A stretch of 64,000 nt of DNA from Archegozetes longisetosus (GCA_018873245.2 JAEMBT020000009.1:12931112-12995111), one strand, 5' to 3'. Shown: positions 36,879 to 50,018, counted from the first letter of the stretch. Notes: generated by a model from the sequence alone, not told the origin. Numbers and translations: made by a program.

Positions 36879-39800
36879 TCAATTCCTCCTTCTTCTGACC
36901 CGAGATATTCTCCAGGAATTCGGTTCTTCGTACTTATTATAAAGTGGCTCTAGTCTGAGCTGCTTCTTATGTTTACTAAGTTTAGAAGGATCAGCGAACT
37001 TGAAGAAAGATCCGGCGAACTCGACCAACCATTTGGGGTCAATAGTAGTGACTTCTCTCATATATTCTTTAGTTGTGAGAACGAGTTCATGATATACGAC
37101 CCATTCTGGTTGTCTATTAAACAGAGAACTCGATGGATGAATATAAACTACTTGTCCATCGACTAATGTTCTATAGCCTTCTTGTGGATCTTTTTTCGAT
37201 GCATTTCTGAAAAATCCACTGCAAATTGCTTTCTGAACTCTCGCAGTATTCTTACCACAGGAAACAACGTCTAACTTATGTCTGTCCATAATTCCGAGCA
37301 ATTGTTTTCTTACGTCTTGCGCTCGTTTTAGAGTCCGGATTTGTACGAAATTTTCATAACACCAGGCATTAGAAAACTTATTATTTTTCCATGAATTATA
37401 AACAGCTAAAAGTGTCAAATGATCGCCTTCTGCCTGATTGAATTTAGCCTTTTTAGAGTCAGCCAACGCCTGCTTGTCTTTAGGTCTGTAAAACACATTT
37501 TGCACAGAAAGCATAGAAACAATAGTCAAAATCTCATCACTACAGCCCAGATTGACAGACATGATCAACATCTTGCAAAGTCTAGGCTCCAGTGGGAACT
37601 CAGCCATACGTCTGCCCAATCGAGTCAGCAGTCCTTCATCGTCTAAAGCACTTAAAGAATGCAACTGTTCGAGGGCCATAATAAGTGTTTCAGTAGGCGG
37701 TGAGTCCATGAAATCAAATGACAATAAATCATTTATGCCCATAGCTTTCAGTTGTAATACTGTTTCTGCTAAATTAGTTCTCTGAATTTCAGGAACAGGA
37801 GTAGTAAGCATTTCGTCCCTATAGGCACGTTCAGTGTATAAACGGTAACATTTGCCCGGACCTGTACGTCCGGCACGACCTGCTCTCTGCTTTGCCTGTG
37901 CCTGAGATATTGGAGTCACTATTAGAGCATCCATCCCTGTCTTTGAATTATAAACATTTTGTTTGACAAAACCTGGATCTACTACATAGTAAATGCCATC
38001 GATTGTTAGCGATGTTTCTGCGATATTTGTCGCAATCACTACTTTTCGAGATCCCGGAGGAGTAGGCTCAAAAATTCTGGTTTGCATTTCGCTCGGAAGA
38101 GCGGAATAAACTGGAAGAATGATTAATTCGGGCACTTCTGGGCCCAACGATTTCATTCGTTCGTAAAGTATTTCACAAGCGGTGTCGATCTCTTCCTGTC
38201 CAGTCAGAAATAATAGTATATCTCCGGGTGGTTCAGTTAAATGAATTTGCATTACTGTTATGAGAGACGCGTCTAAATAATCAGTTTCTGGTTCTTTAGT
38301 GTATAGAATCTCGACCGGAAAAGTACGGCCAGGAATAGTAAATATCGGCGCCTCAAAGAAGTATTGCGAGAACTTGACTGCATCTAAAGTAGCAGACGTT
38401 ACGATAAGTTTGAGTTCTGGCCTCTTCTTTACCGTATTCTTCAGAAGACCGAAAAGTACATCAGTGCAGATAGTTCTTTCGTGCGCTTCGTCCAACATAA
38501 CCACAGAGTATTGCTTCATATCAGGATCAATCAGACACTCTCTCAATAGCATACCTTCTGTCATGTATTTGATAACAGTTTCAGGACTCGTACAGTCTTC
38601 AAAACGAATCGTGTAACCGACTTCTTGCCCGAGACGACAACCAAATTCTTCGGCAACTCTCTTGGCAACCGACATGGCAGCTACTCTTCTGGGTTGAGTA
38701 CAACCTATTTTACCTCGAGCTGTGTAACCCGATTCTGCCAAATACTGCGTTATTTGAGTTGTTTTGCCAGAACCAGTTTCTCCAATAACAATCAATATCT
38801 GATTATCGAATACAGCTTTCACCAATTGATCCTTAAATGAATAAATTGGTAAACTCATGCGCTGTTCAATTAGGGTCAATTGTGTCTTCTTTCCATAAGA
38901 AGCTTTTGTGCCTCCGGTGATGTGTTTCTTCCACTCAGGAACGTCTTGTATGTTAACGCCAACACCTCTCATATTAGCAGCTAAGGTTCTGCTCTCAGTG
39001 TCAGGCAAAGGATCGATCCAACTCTTATTGAGATTGGAGGGGACAGCATCCATTTCAGCCTCTCTTTGTTGTTGTTTGACTTCACGTCTCTCTTTGGAGA
39101 GGGCCGACTGCATCATTGCTGCCTGCGCTAATGAACCGTCAGGATTCTTAACTATTCTAACAGGACTCAAATCCATTAAGTTAGCCCTTCCGTGGCCTCT
39201 CAGAAATGCCGGTTCTTCCTCTACTAATTCTATTTCTATATCTTCGTCATCGTCGTCATCGTCCTTAGGCAAAAGACCAGTCACTTCATCGAACTCTGGC
39301 AGTTGGGACTTGTCGAGAACGTTTGCTGACATCATTTGCTTGAGTTCCCACTTTTCTGGTGAAGATATTCTTTGAACAATACGTCTTCTACTTTCCACGT
39401 CTTCATCGTCTAGCTTTTGTATTCCTGCTAATGGTAGCGAAAGCGGTCGATCAGGATTTCTAGCATTAATCGAATCGTCATTGTTTGGATCTTTCCTATC
39501 ATGAAAAGGATTTAGATCTTCTCCTGTTTCTTGATCCACGTCTTTAATCGAGAGACTAGTTTTTTGCCCCGTGAACGAAAGTACTTTAACTTTAATTCTT
39601 TGTCCCCTCTGGACGACTTCACTGACATTATTAACTCTTCCCTCACGTCTGAGTTGTGAAATATGTACTAAACCTTCCCATCGTTTCTTCAATCCATCCA
39701 ATTGTACAAAACATCCGAATTGCATAATATTAGTCACTTTTCCGTTATAAATAGCGCCCACGACGGGCTCTGCCGGCAGTTTTTCCCATACTTTCTCTTT

Positions 39801-40601
39801 CTCTTCTTTACGCGATTTATATTTTCTGTCTCTACTCCTACTTCTACTTCTATTTCTATGTCTATCACGATCTCTACCATAATAATCTCTTTCATGACTT
39901 CGACTTCGACTTCTATTTCTTCGACGATCACGACTTCGATCTTGACTTCGACTTCGGTCACGATTTCTATCAAGACTTCTATCTCGACTGCGGTCACGAC
40001 TTCGACGAACTCTTGAAGACTTGTTTCTATCTCTACTATGGCTTCTTTTTCTCGAATCTTTTTTATCCCTTCTATTTGATTCACTCTTAACTCTATCATC
40101 AATTTGATTCACTTCGCAACCACTTTTAGGTGCAAGTGATTCAAGAAAGGCCATCGCATCGTTGGCTACCATTTGATCTTCAGTGACTTCAGTCTTAACA
40201 TCAAGTTTACTTTCGTCTGCAGTGTTGTCATTTTCTAACATGAGTCTAACATTTGGATCATTAGGCATTGCAAGGAATGGAAACAAAGCTCTTTTCATTT
40301 GAATATCATTTTTGTCGTCATGTAGTTCTTGATTTTCTTTTTCACTTTCCACAATCTTCTCATTGCTCTGCTTTGGTCTCATGTGTTGAATGATTCTCAA
40401 GAGGTTAGCGATGAAAGAGTCAGTGAATTGGGCTTTATTTTGGATTAAAGCAGATTTAAATGAGTCGAAAGTGTTGTTCTGTTCAGCTAAGTTAATGATG
40501 AATTCTGCCATATCTTTGTCATTAAAGCCCAAATGATTCTCTAGTTCTGTACATATCTTCGACACCAGTGATAGTTGTTGTAATTTCTGTAATTCGTCCA
40601 T
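36879..40601 (-). CDS. DHX8: DEAH-box splicing helicase DHX8/PRP22
   Basis: Spliceosomal ATPase that releases spliced mRNA from the spliceosome. Single exon, 1240 residues, close to the human 1220. Order: N-terminal helical domain; RS/RD-rich region (about 174-270: many SRDR and RSRS units); S1 RNA-binding domain (about 280-355, [19 protein letters not shown]); linker with an acidic run of [10 protein letters not shown]; helicase core with motif I GETGSGKT (about 605), motif II DEAH (about 701), motif III SAT (about 734), [23 protein letters not shown] and motif [12 protein letters not shown] (about 905); then winged-helix, ratchet and OB regions, ending RVRRRRN. The start at 40601 matches the family N-terminus ([19 protein letters not shown]). 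Separated by 242 bp from the divergent UQCRH gene, so a shared promoter is likely. Confidence 0.97.
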   Translation of the reverse strand: MDELQKLQQLSLVSKICTELENHLGFNDKDMAEFIINLAEQNNTFDSFKSALIQNKAQFTDSFIANLLRIIQHMRPKQSNEKIVESEKENQELHDDKNDIQMKRALFPFLAMPNDPNVRLMLENDNTADESKLDVKTEVTEDQMVANDAMAFLESLAPKSGCEVNQIDDRVKSESNRRDKKDSRKRSHSRDRNKSSRVRRSRDRSRDRSLDRNRDRSRSQDRSRDRRRNRSRSRSHERDYYGRDRDRHRNRSRSRSRDRKYKSRKEEKEKVWEKLPAEPVVGAIYNGKVTNIMQFGCFVQLDGLKKRWEGLVHISQLRREGRVNNVSEVVQRGQRIKVKVLSFTGQKTSLSIKDVDQETGEDLNPFHDRKDPNNDDSINARNPDRPLSLPLAGIQKLDDEDVESRRRIVQRISSPEKWELKQMMSANVLDKSQLPEFDEVTGLLPKDDDDDDEDIEIELVEEEPAFLRGHGRANLMDLSPVRIVKNPDGSLAQAAMMQSALSKERREVKQQQREAEMDAVPSNLNKSWIDPLPDTESRTLAANMRGVGVNIQDVPEWKKHITGGTKASYGKKTQLTLIEQRMSLPIYSFKDQLVKAVFDNQILIVIGETGSGKTTQITQYLAESGYTARGKIGCTQPRRVAAMSVAKRVAEEFGCRLGQEVGYTIRFEDCTSPETVIKYMTEGMLLRECLIDPDMKQYSVVMLDEAHERTICTDVLFGLLKNTVKKRPELKLIVTSATLDAVKFSQYFFEAPIFTIPGRTFPVEILYTKEPETDYLDASLITVMQIHLTEPPGDILLFLTGQEEIDTACEILYERMKSLGPEVPELIILPVYSALPSEMQTRIFEPTPPGSRKVVIATNIAETSLTIDGIYYVVDPGFVKQNVYNSKTGMDALIVTPISQAQAKQRAGRAGRTGPGKCYRLYTERAYRDEMLTTPVPEIQRTNLAETVLQLKAMGINDLLSFDFMDSPPTETLIMALEQLHSLSALDDEGLLTRLGRRMAEFPLEPRLCKMLIMSVNLGCSDEILTIVSMLSVQNVFYRPKDKQALADSKKAKFNQAEGDHLTLLAVYNSWKNNKFSNAWCYENFVQIRTLKRAQDVRKQLLGIMDRHKLDVVSCGKNTARVQKAICSGFFRNASKKDPQEGYRTLVDGQVVYIHPSSSLFNRQPEWVVYHELVLTTKEYMREVTTIDPKWLVEFAGSFFKFADPSKLSKHKKQLRLEPLYNKYEEPNSWRISRVRRRRN

Positions 40602-40843
40602 AATCTATAGATAATAAGACAATTAATTGAATGGACTAACAAAACAAAACATAATTAAAACGACGTTTGTTTCAAATAAGTGCTTTCATAGACTACGTGT
40701 TTATATTTCTTAAAAATCGTTCTCAAAACCAAACGCTTGACGTCATTGAATGAGAACCATTAGTGAAAAATATCGGCCATAAAACCAACCGTGAACTAAT
40801 CGAGAATCAACTAAATTGAGCATATATTAGAAGATATTAAAAG
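40602..40843. promoter_or_regulatory. putative bidirectional promoter, DHX8/UQCRH
   Basis: A 242 bp gap separates the two divergent start codons and must contain both 5' UTRs and core promoters. No TATA box or other motif is obvious; the call is from gene arrangement only. Confidence 0.5.
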
Positions 40844-41101
40844 ATGTCGATTCCAAACAAGATGAAAGTAATGGCATCGGAGGAAGAAGAAGAAGAGCAA
40901 GAATTAATAGACCCACAGGTAGTACTACGAGAAGAATGTAATGCAAAGCACTGCAGTGGATATGACGCGAAGCTAAAGGAATGTAATGATAGAGTTAATA
41001 GCCGAACTAAGACTTCTGAAACTTGTATGGAAGAAGTGATCGATTTCATGCATTGTGTCGATCATTGTGTTTCTAAGACACTCTTCTCTAAACTTAAATA
41101 G
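40844..41101 (+). CDS. UQCRH: cytochrome b-c1 complex subunit 6 (hinge protein)
   Basis: An 85-residue protein matching the acidic hinge subunit of respiratory complex III, which helps cytochrome c1 dock cytochrome c in the mitochondrial intermembrane space. It has an acidic run EEEEEEQELIDPQ (residues about 13-25), then the helical hairpin with paired cysteines (REECNAKHC, LKECNDRV, ETCMEE, HCVDHCV) expected to form two disulfides. It ends FSKLK, like family members. Length is close to the usual 78-91. Single exon. Confidence 0.92.
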   Translation: MSIPNKMKVMASEEEEEEQELIDPQVVLREECNAKHCSGYDAKLKECNDRVNSRTKTSETCMEEVIDFMHCVDHCVSKTLFSKLK

Positions 41102-41914
41102 TTTATTCTTTTTTCGGTATTTATTTCTCTTTGTTTTTAATTGTTTATCTTATTTTAATGTGTTTTCTTATTTTAATTTATTTTTATTTTTAGGGTTCGT
41201 CAGAAGATTAGTAGAAAATGCATTAAAGTTACCAATTATATGAATATAATATCAATTAAACTTACTTGTAATCATTTATCGGTTAGAAATTAATAATTTA
41301 GTCAAATCTGTATTTCAGATAAAATAAATTTAAACTTAGTTTCCAATTATGTTGTACTTGAATTCAATATTTAGCTTAATCTATATTCCTTTTGAACCAT
41401 TGTTTTAAATGAAGTTCACAATCAAATTGAATTCAGATTAAGACGCATAAGATATAGCACGCGTTTAAGTTATTTGGAAGTCACTGAAGATCAGCACGTT
41501 GCTGTCATACAGACTATGTAGTAGACGATCATTAAAGCTGAAGGTCAATACGAACGTTTTTGGGCCTTAATATGAGATGTTGGGCAGTATTGTTATGGAT
41601 CATAGTCACCAATAAGCCTGAGTTTAGGTTAGATATGTATAAGTATTACATCACCTTAATTTAAGACGAGCGTGATGTGCGACAATACTTTCTAAGACTG
41701 CATACTAAAGCCTATTTTTGTTACTAAACAACTCCTTAGTATCATATTTTCAAAACTTTATTTAATATATCTTACAAATTTCATATGTATAAAAATTTAC
41801 AAAATTGTACTTTCAGTTTAGTTTGGTTTCTGTGAAAATCAGTTCAATGCAATTCGACATGATTGAGGTGTCACTGAGGCAGCACTGAGTGTTCATCGAG
41901 ATATAATCAAGACA
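41102..41914. other. intergenic between UQCRH and glycerol kinase
   Basis: The convergent 3' ends of the two genes flank this stretch. AT-rich; no gene or clear repeat seen. Confidence 0.4.
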
Positions 41915-44855
41915 TCATTGAATAGCACTGAGAATATGAGTACCGAAAGAGAGCAAGACATAGAACATGAATGGAAGAGTAGACAACCTCTTATAGTTAA
42001 CTTTCCGAAGTTCTTGTTTCTCAACTCTAATCCATTTTCTACTTCTATTGACAGCCATTTTCCAAGTGTTGATTCGATCGATCCTAGTATTCTCGTCCAA
42101 AGTGGGCCAAAATATATCGAAATCTTTACGATTATTATTACTTTCTTTAGTAAACGAAAGTCTTCTAGTGATTTGTTCGATCAGTCCTTCACTATTAGAT
42201 CTTTGTTGAGTTATATGTTCTTCTTGATCTTTAATATCCCAAAGCCCCACATGATAACCCGCAACCATAGCTGCCCCCAAAGCTGTGGCTTCAGTCAATT
42301 TAGGTCGTAATATTTGATACCCAGAAATGTCAGCCAACATTTGACACAATAAATCATTGCAACTCATCCCTCCATCAACTTTAATGCCACTTCTGTCCTT
42401 ACGCATCATGGCTAAGATATCGTTGGCTTGGTAAGCAACGCCTTCGAGAGTGGCTCGAACCAAGTGACATTTACGACTGAATTGTGAGACACCGATTATA
42501 GTTCCGGTTGCGTTTGCGTCCCAATAGGGAGCGTAAAGACCTATAGATATTTGATTAGAGACCTGGTCACCGAAACATTATCACTATAATAGCTCTTAAT
42601 TGCATACCTTGTAGTGCAGGGACAAAGAACAGACCGCCAGCGCTTTCATCTTGATTAGCGATTCCCTCGATTTCGCCATAACTTTTTATTATTTCGAGAT
42701 TATCTCTGAGCCAAGTAATGGCTGCTCCAGCAATTGCAACACTTCCTTCGAGTGCATAGCAAGCAGGATTGGAACCTAACTTATACGCAACAGTTGTGAT
42801 CAATTTGGCCTTAGCTTCACTCGAAACTCCCTTAAGTGCCCCGTGAATGGGTCCCGGACCTATGTTTTGGATTAGGAAACACCCTGTACCGTATGTTACC
42901 TTTGCCTGACCAATGCCGAAGCAACGCTGGCCAACTAGTGCAGCGTTCTGGTCACCAATTGTACCTATAATTCAATTTAGAACATGAACAATCTTTCAAT
43001 GTGTTTTTATGCAAAAATTTCTATTTTCTCTTAATAAATCACACGAGCCTGAGTTCTTAGTCATTTTAGACAAGAGTCTGAATAGTTTATCATTTTAGAC
43101 AAAATAATGAATGGTAATTAAAATAGAGTTGAAATTAATACGCATTAAAGAGAAGATGACATGGTAACAGTGCTTATCTGGTAGCTATGGATCATTTTAA
43201 TGTTTCGAACTGCACGATACACAAGTACCAGAAAATATTTATAAAAGAAAGCTCGATTAAAATTCTAATCTATGATAATTACAGATACGCCTCAGACTCG
43301 TTTCCTCATAATAAACATGAAAATAATGATAAATTTTATAAGAGTTTACAAACGTGTAGAGATAAAAAAATCTCAATATTTACATAGCAAAGCATAAGTT
43401 TATACAATTTGGAAAGTTAGCATGAAACAAACCTGTAATTGGCAAACCCTTAAGTGAGCTGACAATAATTTTGCCATAATCATCAGAAGAAGCTTTAATT
43501 TGAGGTAATATGTTCATAGGAATATCAAAAAACTGGCATAAAGATTGATCCCATTGAAGAGTTTCAATATCCATGAGTAAAGTTCGGCTGGCATTGGTAA
43601 CATCAGTTAAATGATTGCCAGTGAGTTTCCATAAAAGCCAAGAGTCAACAGTGCCGAAAAGAAGTCTATTGTTTTTGATAGATTCCTTAACTTTAGGGTC
43701 ATTATGTATGAGCCATTTCAGCTTAAAAGCTGTGAAATATGTAGATAATGGTAAACCAGTTTTCTTTTTTAGCCAATTCAAATCACGGCCTGGAATATTG
43801 TCTAAAACATTATCCACGATATCACTCGTGCGGTTATCGAGCCATACGATACAGTTGTAAAGCGGTTGCCCTTAACATAAATCAATTCATTGACTTTTTA
43901 GACAGTTTATAAACAGTTTATTAACTTAAAGTAAAGCGAAGTTATTTTTAGAAAGGATTTTATCATTTAATCGTTTGAATTTTTTAATCTCAAACTCTTA
44001 TCAAGCTATCCAAATGATTTCCTAGTATTTCTAGCTTTCTCTTTCTTTGAAAAACTCAAACGTCATATAGAAGATTACACGTTCTTAAGGCGGTAAAACA
44101 TAGCCCCAACTTTCAGTCTGGGGGCTAAAGTCTCAAATTGAATGATCTGATTTTTAGAGCAAATGCATATCAACATTAGTGTATCTGTTAATTTGTTATC
44201 AAACCTCCTATTGATGTTTGGCAATAAGCAACCGATTGATGCATCAAATACAGTTTCAGAGTTTCTTCTTTTTGGATTTTCTTTCAGTACAGACTTACAC
44301 TTCAATTAAAAAACCTCTAGGGTCTACAGCTCCTAATCCCCTACAGACTAGGACTATGGTCGTCAGATGAGTTCTGGAAATTCCTATCTGCCATTTGGAA
44401 TGACATCATAGGTAGAAATTTCTTGAACTGACGCAACAATTTGCAGAGATCACGAAAATTAATGCAAAAAGTTAGCAAACAATGAAAAAAGTTATTCTCT
44501 TACCGGTTACTTTATCCCATACAACAGCAGATTCTCTCTGATTAGTGAGTCCAATACATTTGATATCTTTAGGATTAATCTCTAACTTATTAAGTTTGTC
44601 ATGAACAACTTCAACAGTTTCAATAACTGAATTATAAATTTCAATCGGGTCCTGTTCGACCCAGCCTTCACACGGAAAAACTCTTTTAACTTCAATTTGA
44701 TGATAAGTAACAAGTTCTCCAGTATTAGCAACAAAAACAAGAAATCTAGTAGAGCTAGTGCCTTGATCAATAGCACCAATAAGAGGACCCAAGTCTCGCA
44801 TTTGAGCTGGAATGGTTAACAAGTCAATGGAAAGTAGCTGAAGGAATGAGCTCAC
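41915..44855 (-). CDS. Gk: glycerol kinase with C-terminal membrane tail
   Basis: FGGY-family enzyme that phosphorylates glycerol to glycerol-3-phosphate with ATP. Exons: 44855-44504, 43870-43433, 42964-42608, 42540-41915; every junction is phase 1 and the total is 590 residues. Motifs: [15 protein letters not shown] (about 27-41, nucleotide loop), [15 protein letters not shown], the first FGGY signature as [46 protein letters not shown], and the second signature [12 protein letters not shown]. After the usual enzyme end ([12 protein letters not shown]) comes an extension ending in about 20 hydrophobic residues ([19 protein letters not shown]), like the mitochondrial outer-membrane anchor of some animal isoforms. 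Start choice is uncertain: Met at 44855 gives an 18-residue leader before a second Met at 44801. Confidence 0.93.
44086..44350 (+). mobile_element. hAT-like MITE family, copy C
   Basis: Lies in intron 1 of glycerol kinase. Shares with the copies at 17330 and 33747 the segments GTCTGGGGGCTAAAGTCT, TTTGTTATCAAACCT, and GCAACCGATTGATGCATCAA. Ends are less well preserved than in copy B. No coding meaning. Confidence 0.6.
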
Positions 44856-46017
44856 ATCTGAACGGTTTGAAGACGAATGTAAGACTGAAACGAGTGTAAG
44901 ATTGTATTCTTGTTTAGTATGTTGAGTTTGTTTCTAGTGAATTGTGATAAAATTCTTATCCACTATGAATTGGGAAGATGTTAGAGTACTTGAAGAGCGC
45001 CATTGACTAGATATAACTGGTTTAGTGTAGACGTACTTTCCATTCGATATTAGTCTGGTTACTGCCACTTATTTCATGCTCCACAATAACTGTTATTTTA
45101 TATATTTTTAAATATGTTTTCAAATATATTTTGTAATCACATTCTTGTCAGTTCATGTATTTTATGATAAATACTCATAAGCAAATTGTATGGAATCTTA
45201 CTAAGATTGTTTTGGTATTAATTTAGATTGCTTAGATATTGAGAATCAAGAATTGTGTAAACATGCTCTTTCATGTGCACATTTACACTAACTTTAGTCT
45301 CACTAACTTTTTGCTCATTGACTTGCCAACTAAACTCTGATTCTTAATCATATTATTGCTTTGCTACCACAAAAAGTTAATCTCAAGCTTTATGTCTGAG
45401 ATCGAAGTTAGAATTGCGAGTTGGGCTAGATTGGGTTACCTGTCTCTGAAAGGATTTAGAGTAGCTTATCTTTTAGGTAATAACGAAAACATGATATCAA
45501 ACAAAACAAAACAATTCAGATCTATTTTTATGTTGTGAGAAAAGTCAAGATTTTCGAGTCATGCGTTTGGCGATAATTGTGTTTAAGTTGTAATCAATTA
45601 AAACTCAAGGCTTGTTAGAGAGTTAGGAAATGCGAACCAATTGAATAGATGGCAATGCATTGTGCAACGAGATATTTTAATAAATTTTCCATCATACCTT
45701 ATATGAGATAAATTTGCACAAAGTTCACAATTATTTCTACACTTTTTACCATTACATGGTTCGTAAGTGTATAACCTTTTGAGTTGAAATTACCCCATAA
45801 TGATTGAAATAGAAATATATTAATAAGCTTGCTAAACCCTGTTTTTCTCTTATTCAACTTTATATCTCCATGATGTAGTTGATCATAAATAAGTTTCATT
45901 TTCTTATATTGCATAACACTTGTAGTGTTTGATATGAGAAGGTATGCAATTTACTAACATACCTATGAGTAGGTTAGGTTAGAACAATTAATTAAGTTAG
46001 ACGTTAACAAGACCACA

Positions 46018-46050
46018 GCTCGCGAGCCAGATCTGGCTCCAGAGTCACAT
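46018..46050. repeat. possible hAT terminal motif
   Basis: GCTCGCGAGCCAGATCTGGC followed by TCCAGAG. Two overlapping palindromes of this type occur near the ends of several animal hAT elements. No partner end was found, so this is tentative. Confidence 0.25.
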
Positions 46051-47284
46051 TTGATGAGTCGTGAAGACATTCTGAGTTGCATTATATAAAGCTCTGATTT
46101 TTGTAAAAGGAATTTATAGATATGGTAGCAAAATATTTTTGTAAATAGCTTAAGTCCTCACTTCGATCAAACTTTTTAATTATTAAAAATAACTCATAAT
46201 CAAATGAGCTTAGTTAATGAGGAATGATTTGCAAACTTATTACTAGATCTGATAGTGTGTATACACACAAAAAAAATTAATAATAAAATCAAAACTAAAG
46301 AAGAGAACAGAGCCAAACAGGTTAATAGGGAAAGAAAAAGTGTTTAGGAGAGTTAACGTTTAGGGCAGTTGTCTTTAGGACAGATATAAATGTTATTCAA
46401 AGCTTATATCAAGAAAAATTACTTATCATATCCCACTCAACAGAGATTAATTTATACTAATCTTTTGCTCAATTCTTCAGCTCATTCATATCACATTAGA
46501 GTTCACTATACTCTTCGATCACTTCTTATACTTGATGACTATTTAACACATTCTTTGCCAAAGTTTAGCTCAGATGACGATCAATCCAATAAAGGATTCT
46601 GACGTGTCTTTAAACTCTAGATTTGATAATTCCCAAAATTTGAAATTGAAATTAATTGAAATTAGAAGTTTTAGAAAGTTGGAATGCGCTCCAATGCAAG
46701 TTTAAATCAGTACTTTTCCAAAGCATGTCAGCTGAATGACACACATCTCCTCAAGCATTAGATGGTCTCACATTCGTAGTTAAGTTCAATGCTAGCTTTT
46801 ATTTACAGAAATTGAAATTGCTTATAAAAAAGCATTAATGTTGTTAATAATTTGGCTAATTCTAATGACTTCTAGGAATTTTCATTAGTAGTGCTATTTT
46901 TTATTCAAAACCTATATATAAAAACACTATAACTTACTTTTATGGCAAACGATTTTCTAAAGTTATTATTAAAAAATGTTTCAAAAACTGATAGTATAAT
47001 GTAAATACTGAGATTGACTTAAAAAGATATTTGAAATTTAAGTTTGAGAAACGATAAACCAAAGTTTAATCGTGTTGAACTACCTTAAAGTTCACTAACA
47101 TTCGTGTGACACTCGTGTACATTGAAGATTAATTGATTACTAGTAAACAGGAATAAATTCGCGTCACTAGAAGTCATGTGAAGTTATGCGCTTTACTTTT
47201 ATTGGCTTTTACGTCAAGCCTATGCCATTAAAAGTATTTCTTTCAATCAGTACTATAGAGCCCAATCTCTAATTCAAATAGTAT

Positions 47285-47350
47285 TATAGATAGCACTTTA
47301 TAGATAGAACTTTATAGAATTTTATAGCACTTTATAGAACTTTATAGCAC
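47285..47350. repeat. short tandem repeat TTTATAGMAC
   Basis: Five or six degenerate units based on ACTTTATAGA and ACTTTATAGC. Confidence 0.6.
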
Positions 47351-47849
47351 ATTCAATCGACCACTTGTGGAAAATACTTTTGCTTTACAAGTATTCAAAT
47401 CTCAAAAGTATTCATTGATATGATAGAAACTGAATAATTAGAAATAGTTTATACATTTATGGGTAAATCAAAATAATATACAAACTAATAATTTAAATTG
47501 TATATGAACAAAACAATAGGTTTGAGTCGTTATATATAATCTAGTTTGAATTAGAGGAAATCAAACTAAATCAAAATCTATTTTATACATCCAACATTTA
47601 GGATCATTTCTTCAATTCTTAATTTTTTTCTTCATTTAATTGAGCCAATGTTTAATTCGTAAGATATGAACATTTTACTCTAGTTGTTTATTTCGTTAAT
47701 TTCCAATCGTTTAAGCATTATATCAGAAATGAGGCCAAAAATCAAACATTAAATAGTCTGTGATTCAAAATTAAATTGAGTTGAATTTGCTCTAAAAATA
47801 AAAGGCATAATTGGGATACATATATAAGAGTTAACATAAGATTCAATTA

Positions 47850-50018
47850 TCAATGTTCAGGTAGAAGAGGAACAGATGAGAGAAGAGGATCAGACTCGGT
47901 TTGTAACTGTCTAGAAGAAGTAAAACTATTAGAAGCATACTGATGCAAAAACAAAGTACTAAGAGACATGGCAGCATCACGTTCTTCCTGTTCAGTAACA
48001 CAATTAGATATAGTACTTAATAGTCTTTCTCTTTCATTCCTATATGCACTTGTTTCTATATCTGATTCTTTCTCTTTCTCTTTCTCTACTGAACTTGAGT
48101 TTGATGGTGGAGGAGTGTTTGCAGTATTTGTCCAACTCTTTCTATTTAGACTAGAACTAAAACCACTTCTTTCCATTCTATCTTCATCTTCAACCTCTTT
48201 AATAATACAACTCGATTTGACACTATTGATGAATTGTATTTGCGATTCATTGATAGGACGCCAGTTAGGATTAGTTAGTTTGAAATTAATTAAACTTAAT
48301 TCTAACTTTCCATTCTCAGTGACTCTTTGTTGAGATAAGGCTTGGAGTTGAGTTATATTTTCGTCTACTTTCATTAGATTGTGATCGTCTTGGAATCTAT
48401 TCTGGTCTTTGATTTTATTGTGATCCTCTTTGTTGAGTTTCCATAAAGGATTTCCATTTTCTTTTATATTCATCATTGCGAAAGTACAGACATCACCTGT
48501 TCCTGTAATTTCCACCGTATAATTATGAAAAAAGTCAATTATTTCTAAAGCACGAGGCCTTAAATGTCTTAATAGTATATAAGGCGTGGCGAGTGGACTG
48601 ATTAACTCTTCCAAAACTCCAACGATTTTATATTGGAAAACACTAGACATGGCAGATCGAGCTTGAGTTGTATACGGAGCGTATCCATGAGGCTTATAGT
48701 GGATGTGCTCCAACACGTGTGCATTCAGTTCCGCGTGAGTGTAACGCGAAGGTATCTCTGACGATATAAATGTACGCGATATCGCTATAACACCTCCTAG
48801 TCCTGTCATTACTGTAATCAGATGTTCGACTGTTATCACATCTTCGTCATAAACAGTTAGAATTATGAAAACTGATAGAATAGTTCCAGCTATAAACGTG
48901 ACAAATCTAGCGATCACTTCCAAAGTCGGAGAAGTGAACGAATTCATGTATTTGGTGGCAGCCTTATAGCCCCGATTAAGTCTGGCGTTCAACTGATGAT
49001 CCAATTCGTTGAAATGTCTACAATACCATCTTGTATAAAGAGACCAGCTTCTGGTGCCCAAAGCAGTGGATGGGTCCCGTTTGATGGCTTCAGCATAAGT
49101 ATAAAATGTGTACAAAAACTGCCAAATACCAATGAGTGGAAACAATATTATATTAATTATTGCTAAGGCTACGCAACATTTCGCAAATTGTTCGGCACAA
49201 ATTAGACGATTACTAGCAATCTTGATCTCATCTTTGAGTTTCCAATTATGCTCAAACAAAGAGAATGAGCCTCTAAATAATAGAAGTTGGAAATTGAATT
49301 GCAAGCCTTTGGTCAGATAGGTGATTTGTCCGAGAAAAGGTACTTTATAGTGAATTGGAAGCAAGCCTTTATTGACAAGAGCAATCAAGTAGTTGTGATG
49401 ACGAAGAAGACGGTTGTGTATGACTAATTCATTGAGATGGCCATCTTGAATGAGACATAAGTGTTGAGCTTGAATGAGACGTGTTTGTATATCTTGCCAT
49501 GTAAACAATGTACAATCATTTATATGTAAAGCTTCAATGTAAAATGCTCTTATCGCTAAATTCACTATCACTGTATGGATTGCTTTTATTAGTTTTAATA
49601 TCCAAAATCCTGTCGCGAATACTATCAAGTAGACTTCCAATCCACTAAATCTTGCTTCACTTAGTGGTATCAGTATGTCTGGTATCGTTACTTTTATATT
49701 CTGATCTGATTTCAAACTTGAATTGTTTGGTGTTTTGTTTTTAAACAATATATCGTAATCAACACAATGAAATAGAAATATTGTGAAAAATACAACAAAC
49801 AATATTTGAATAAGTTCTAATATATTGCTTATCATAATACAAGCGAATCCTGACTTTTGATGGTATTTATAAACTTTATTGAAGAAATCGTCCAAATCGT
49901 GGATGTAATGCTGCCACGATCGCAATCCATTCTTGCCGTCGTTTGGCAAGACGTGAATCAGCACGTGATTGTCTTCACCGATCTCTGCGAAACTTTGATA
50001 TGAAGACGCCGACATCAC
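47850..50018 (-). CDS. ATG9: autophagy-related protein 9
   Basis: Multi-spanning lipid scramblase on the vesicles that seed autophagosomes. Single exon, 722 residues. The start region HDLDDFFNKVYKYHQKSGF and the first membrane segment ending FHCVDYDILF are characteristic. Further hydrophobic segments: about 130-165 (YLIVFATGFWILKLI), about 280-310 (CCVALAIINIILFPLIGIW), about 370-400 (FVTFIAGTILSVFIILTVY) and about 405-425. Between them are conserved parts: RWYCRHFNELDHQLNARL and HAELNAHVLEHIHYKPH. Then GVLEELISPLATPYILL and a non-conserved Ser-rich tail to LLPEH. Length is shorter than the roughly 840 residues of vertebrate ATG9A, mainly in the tail. Two adjacent Met codons (50018, 50015) leave the start ambiguous by one residue. 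Divergent from MED8. Confidence 0.95.
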   Translation of the reverse strand: MMSASSYQSFAEIGEDNHVLIHVLPNDGKNGLRSWQHYIHDLDDFFNKVYKYHQKSGFACIMISNILELIQILFVVFFTIFLFHCVDYDILFKNKTPNNSSLKSDQNIKVTIPDILIPLSEARFSGLEVYLIVFATGFWILKLIKAIHTVIVNLAIRAFYIEALHINDCTLFTWQDIQTRLIQAQHLCLIQDGHLNELVIHNRLLRHHNYLIALVNKGLLPIHYKVPFLGQITYLTKGLQFNFQLLLFRGSFSLFEHNWKLKDEIKIASNRLICAEQFAKCCVALAIINIILFPLIGIWQFLYTFYTYAEAIKRDPSTALGTRSWSLYTRWYCRHFNELDHQLNARLNRGYKAATKYMNSFTSPTLEVIARFVTFIAGTILSVFIILTVYDEDVITVEHLITVMTGLGGVIAISRTFISSEIPSRYTHAELNAHVLEHIHYKPHGYAPYTTQARSAMSSVFQYKIVGVLEELISPLATPYILLRHLRPRALEIIDFFHNYTVEITGTGDVCTFAMMNIKENGNPLWKLNKEDHNKIKDQNRFQDDHNLMKVDENITQLQALSQQRVTENGKLELSLINFKLTNPNWRPINESQIQFINSVKSSCIIKEVEDEDRMERSGFSSSLNRKSWTNTANTPPPSNSSSVEKEKEKESDIETSAYRNERERLLSTISNCVTEQEERDAAMSLSTLFLHQYASNSFTSSRQLQTESDPLLSSVPLLPEH

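Larger units (their letters stand above)
44856..47849. other. intergenic between glycerol kinase and ATG9
   Basis: No conserved gene. It holds a short palindromic motif GCTCGCGAGCCAGATCTGGC (46018-46037) of the kind seen at ends of some hAT elements, and a TTTATAGCAC/TTTATAGAAC simple repeat at 47285-47350. Minor ORFs at 45699-45914 and 46390-46602 are unassigned. Confidence 0.4.

Noticed and set aside
39702..40102. Two ORFs of 104 and 122 codons opposite or overlapping the DHX8 RS region
   Set aside because: They are frame shadows of the repetitive Arg/Ser codons of DHX8 and have meaningless low-complexity products.
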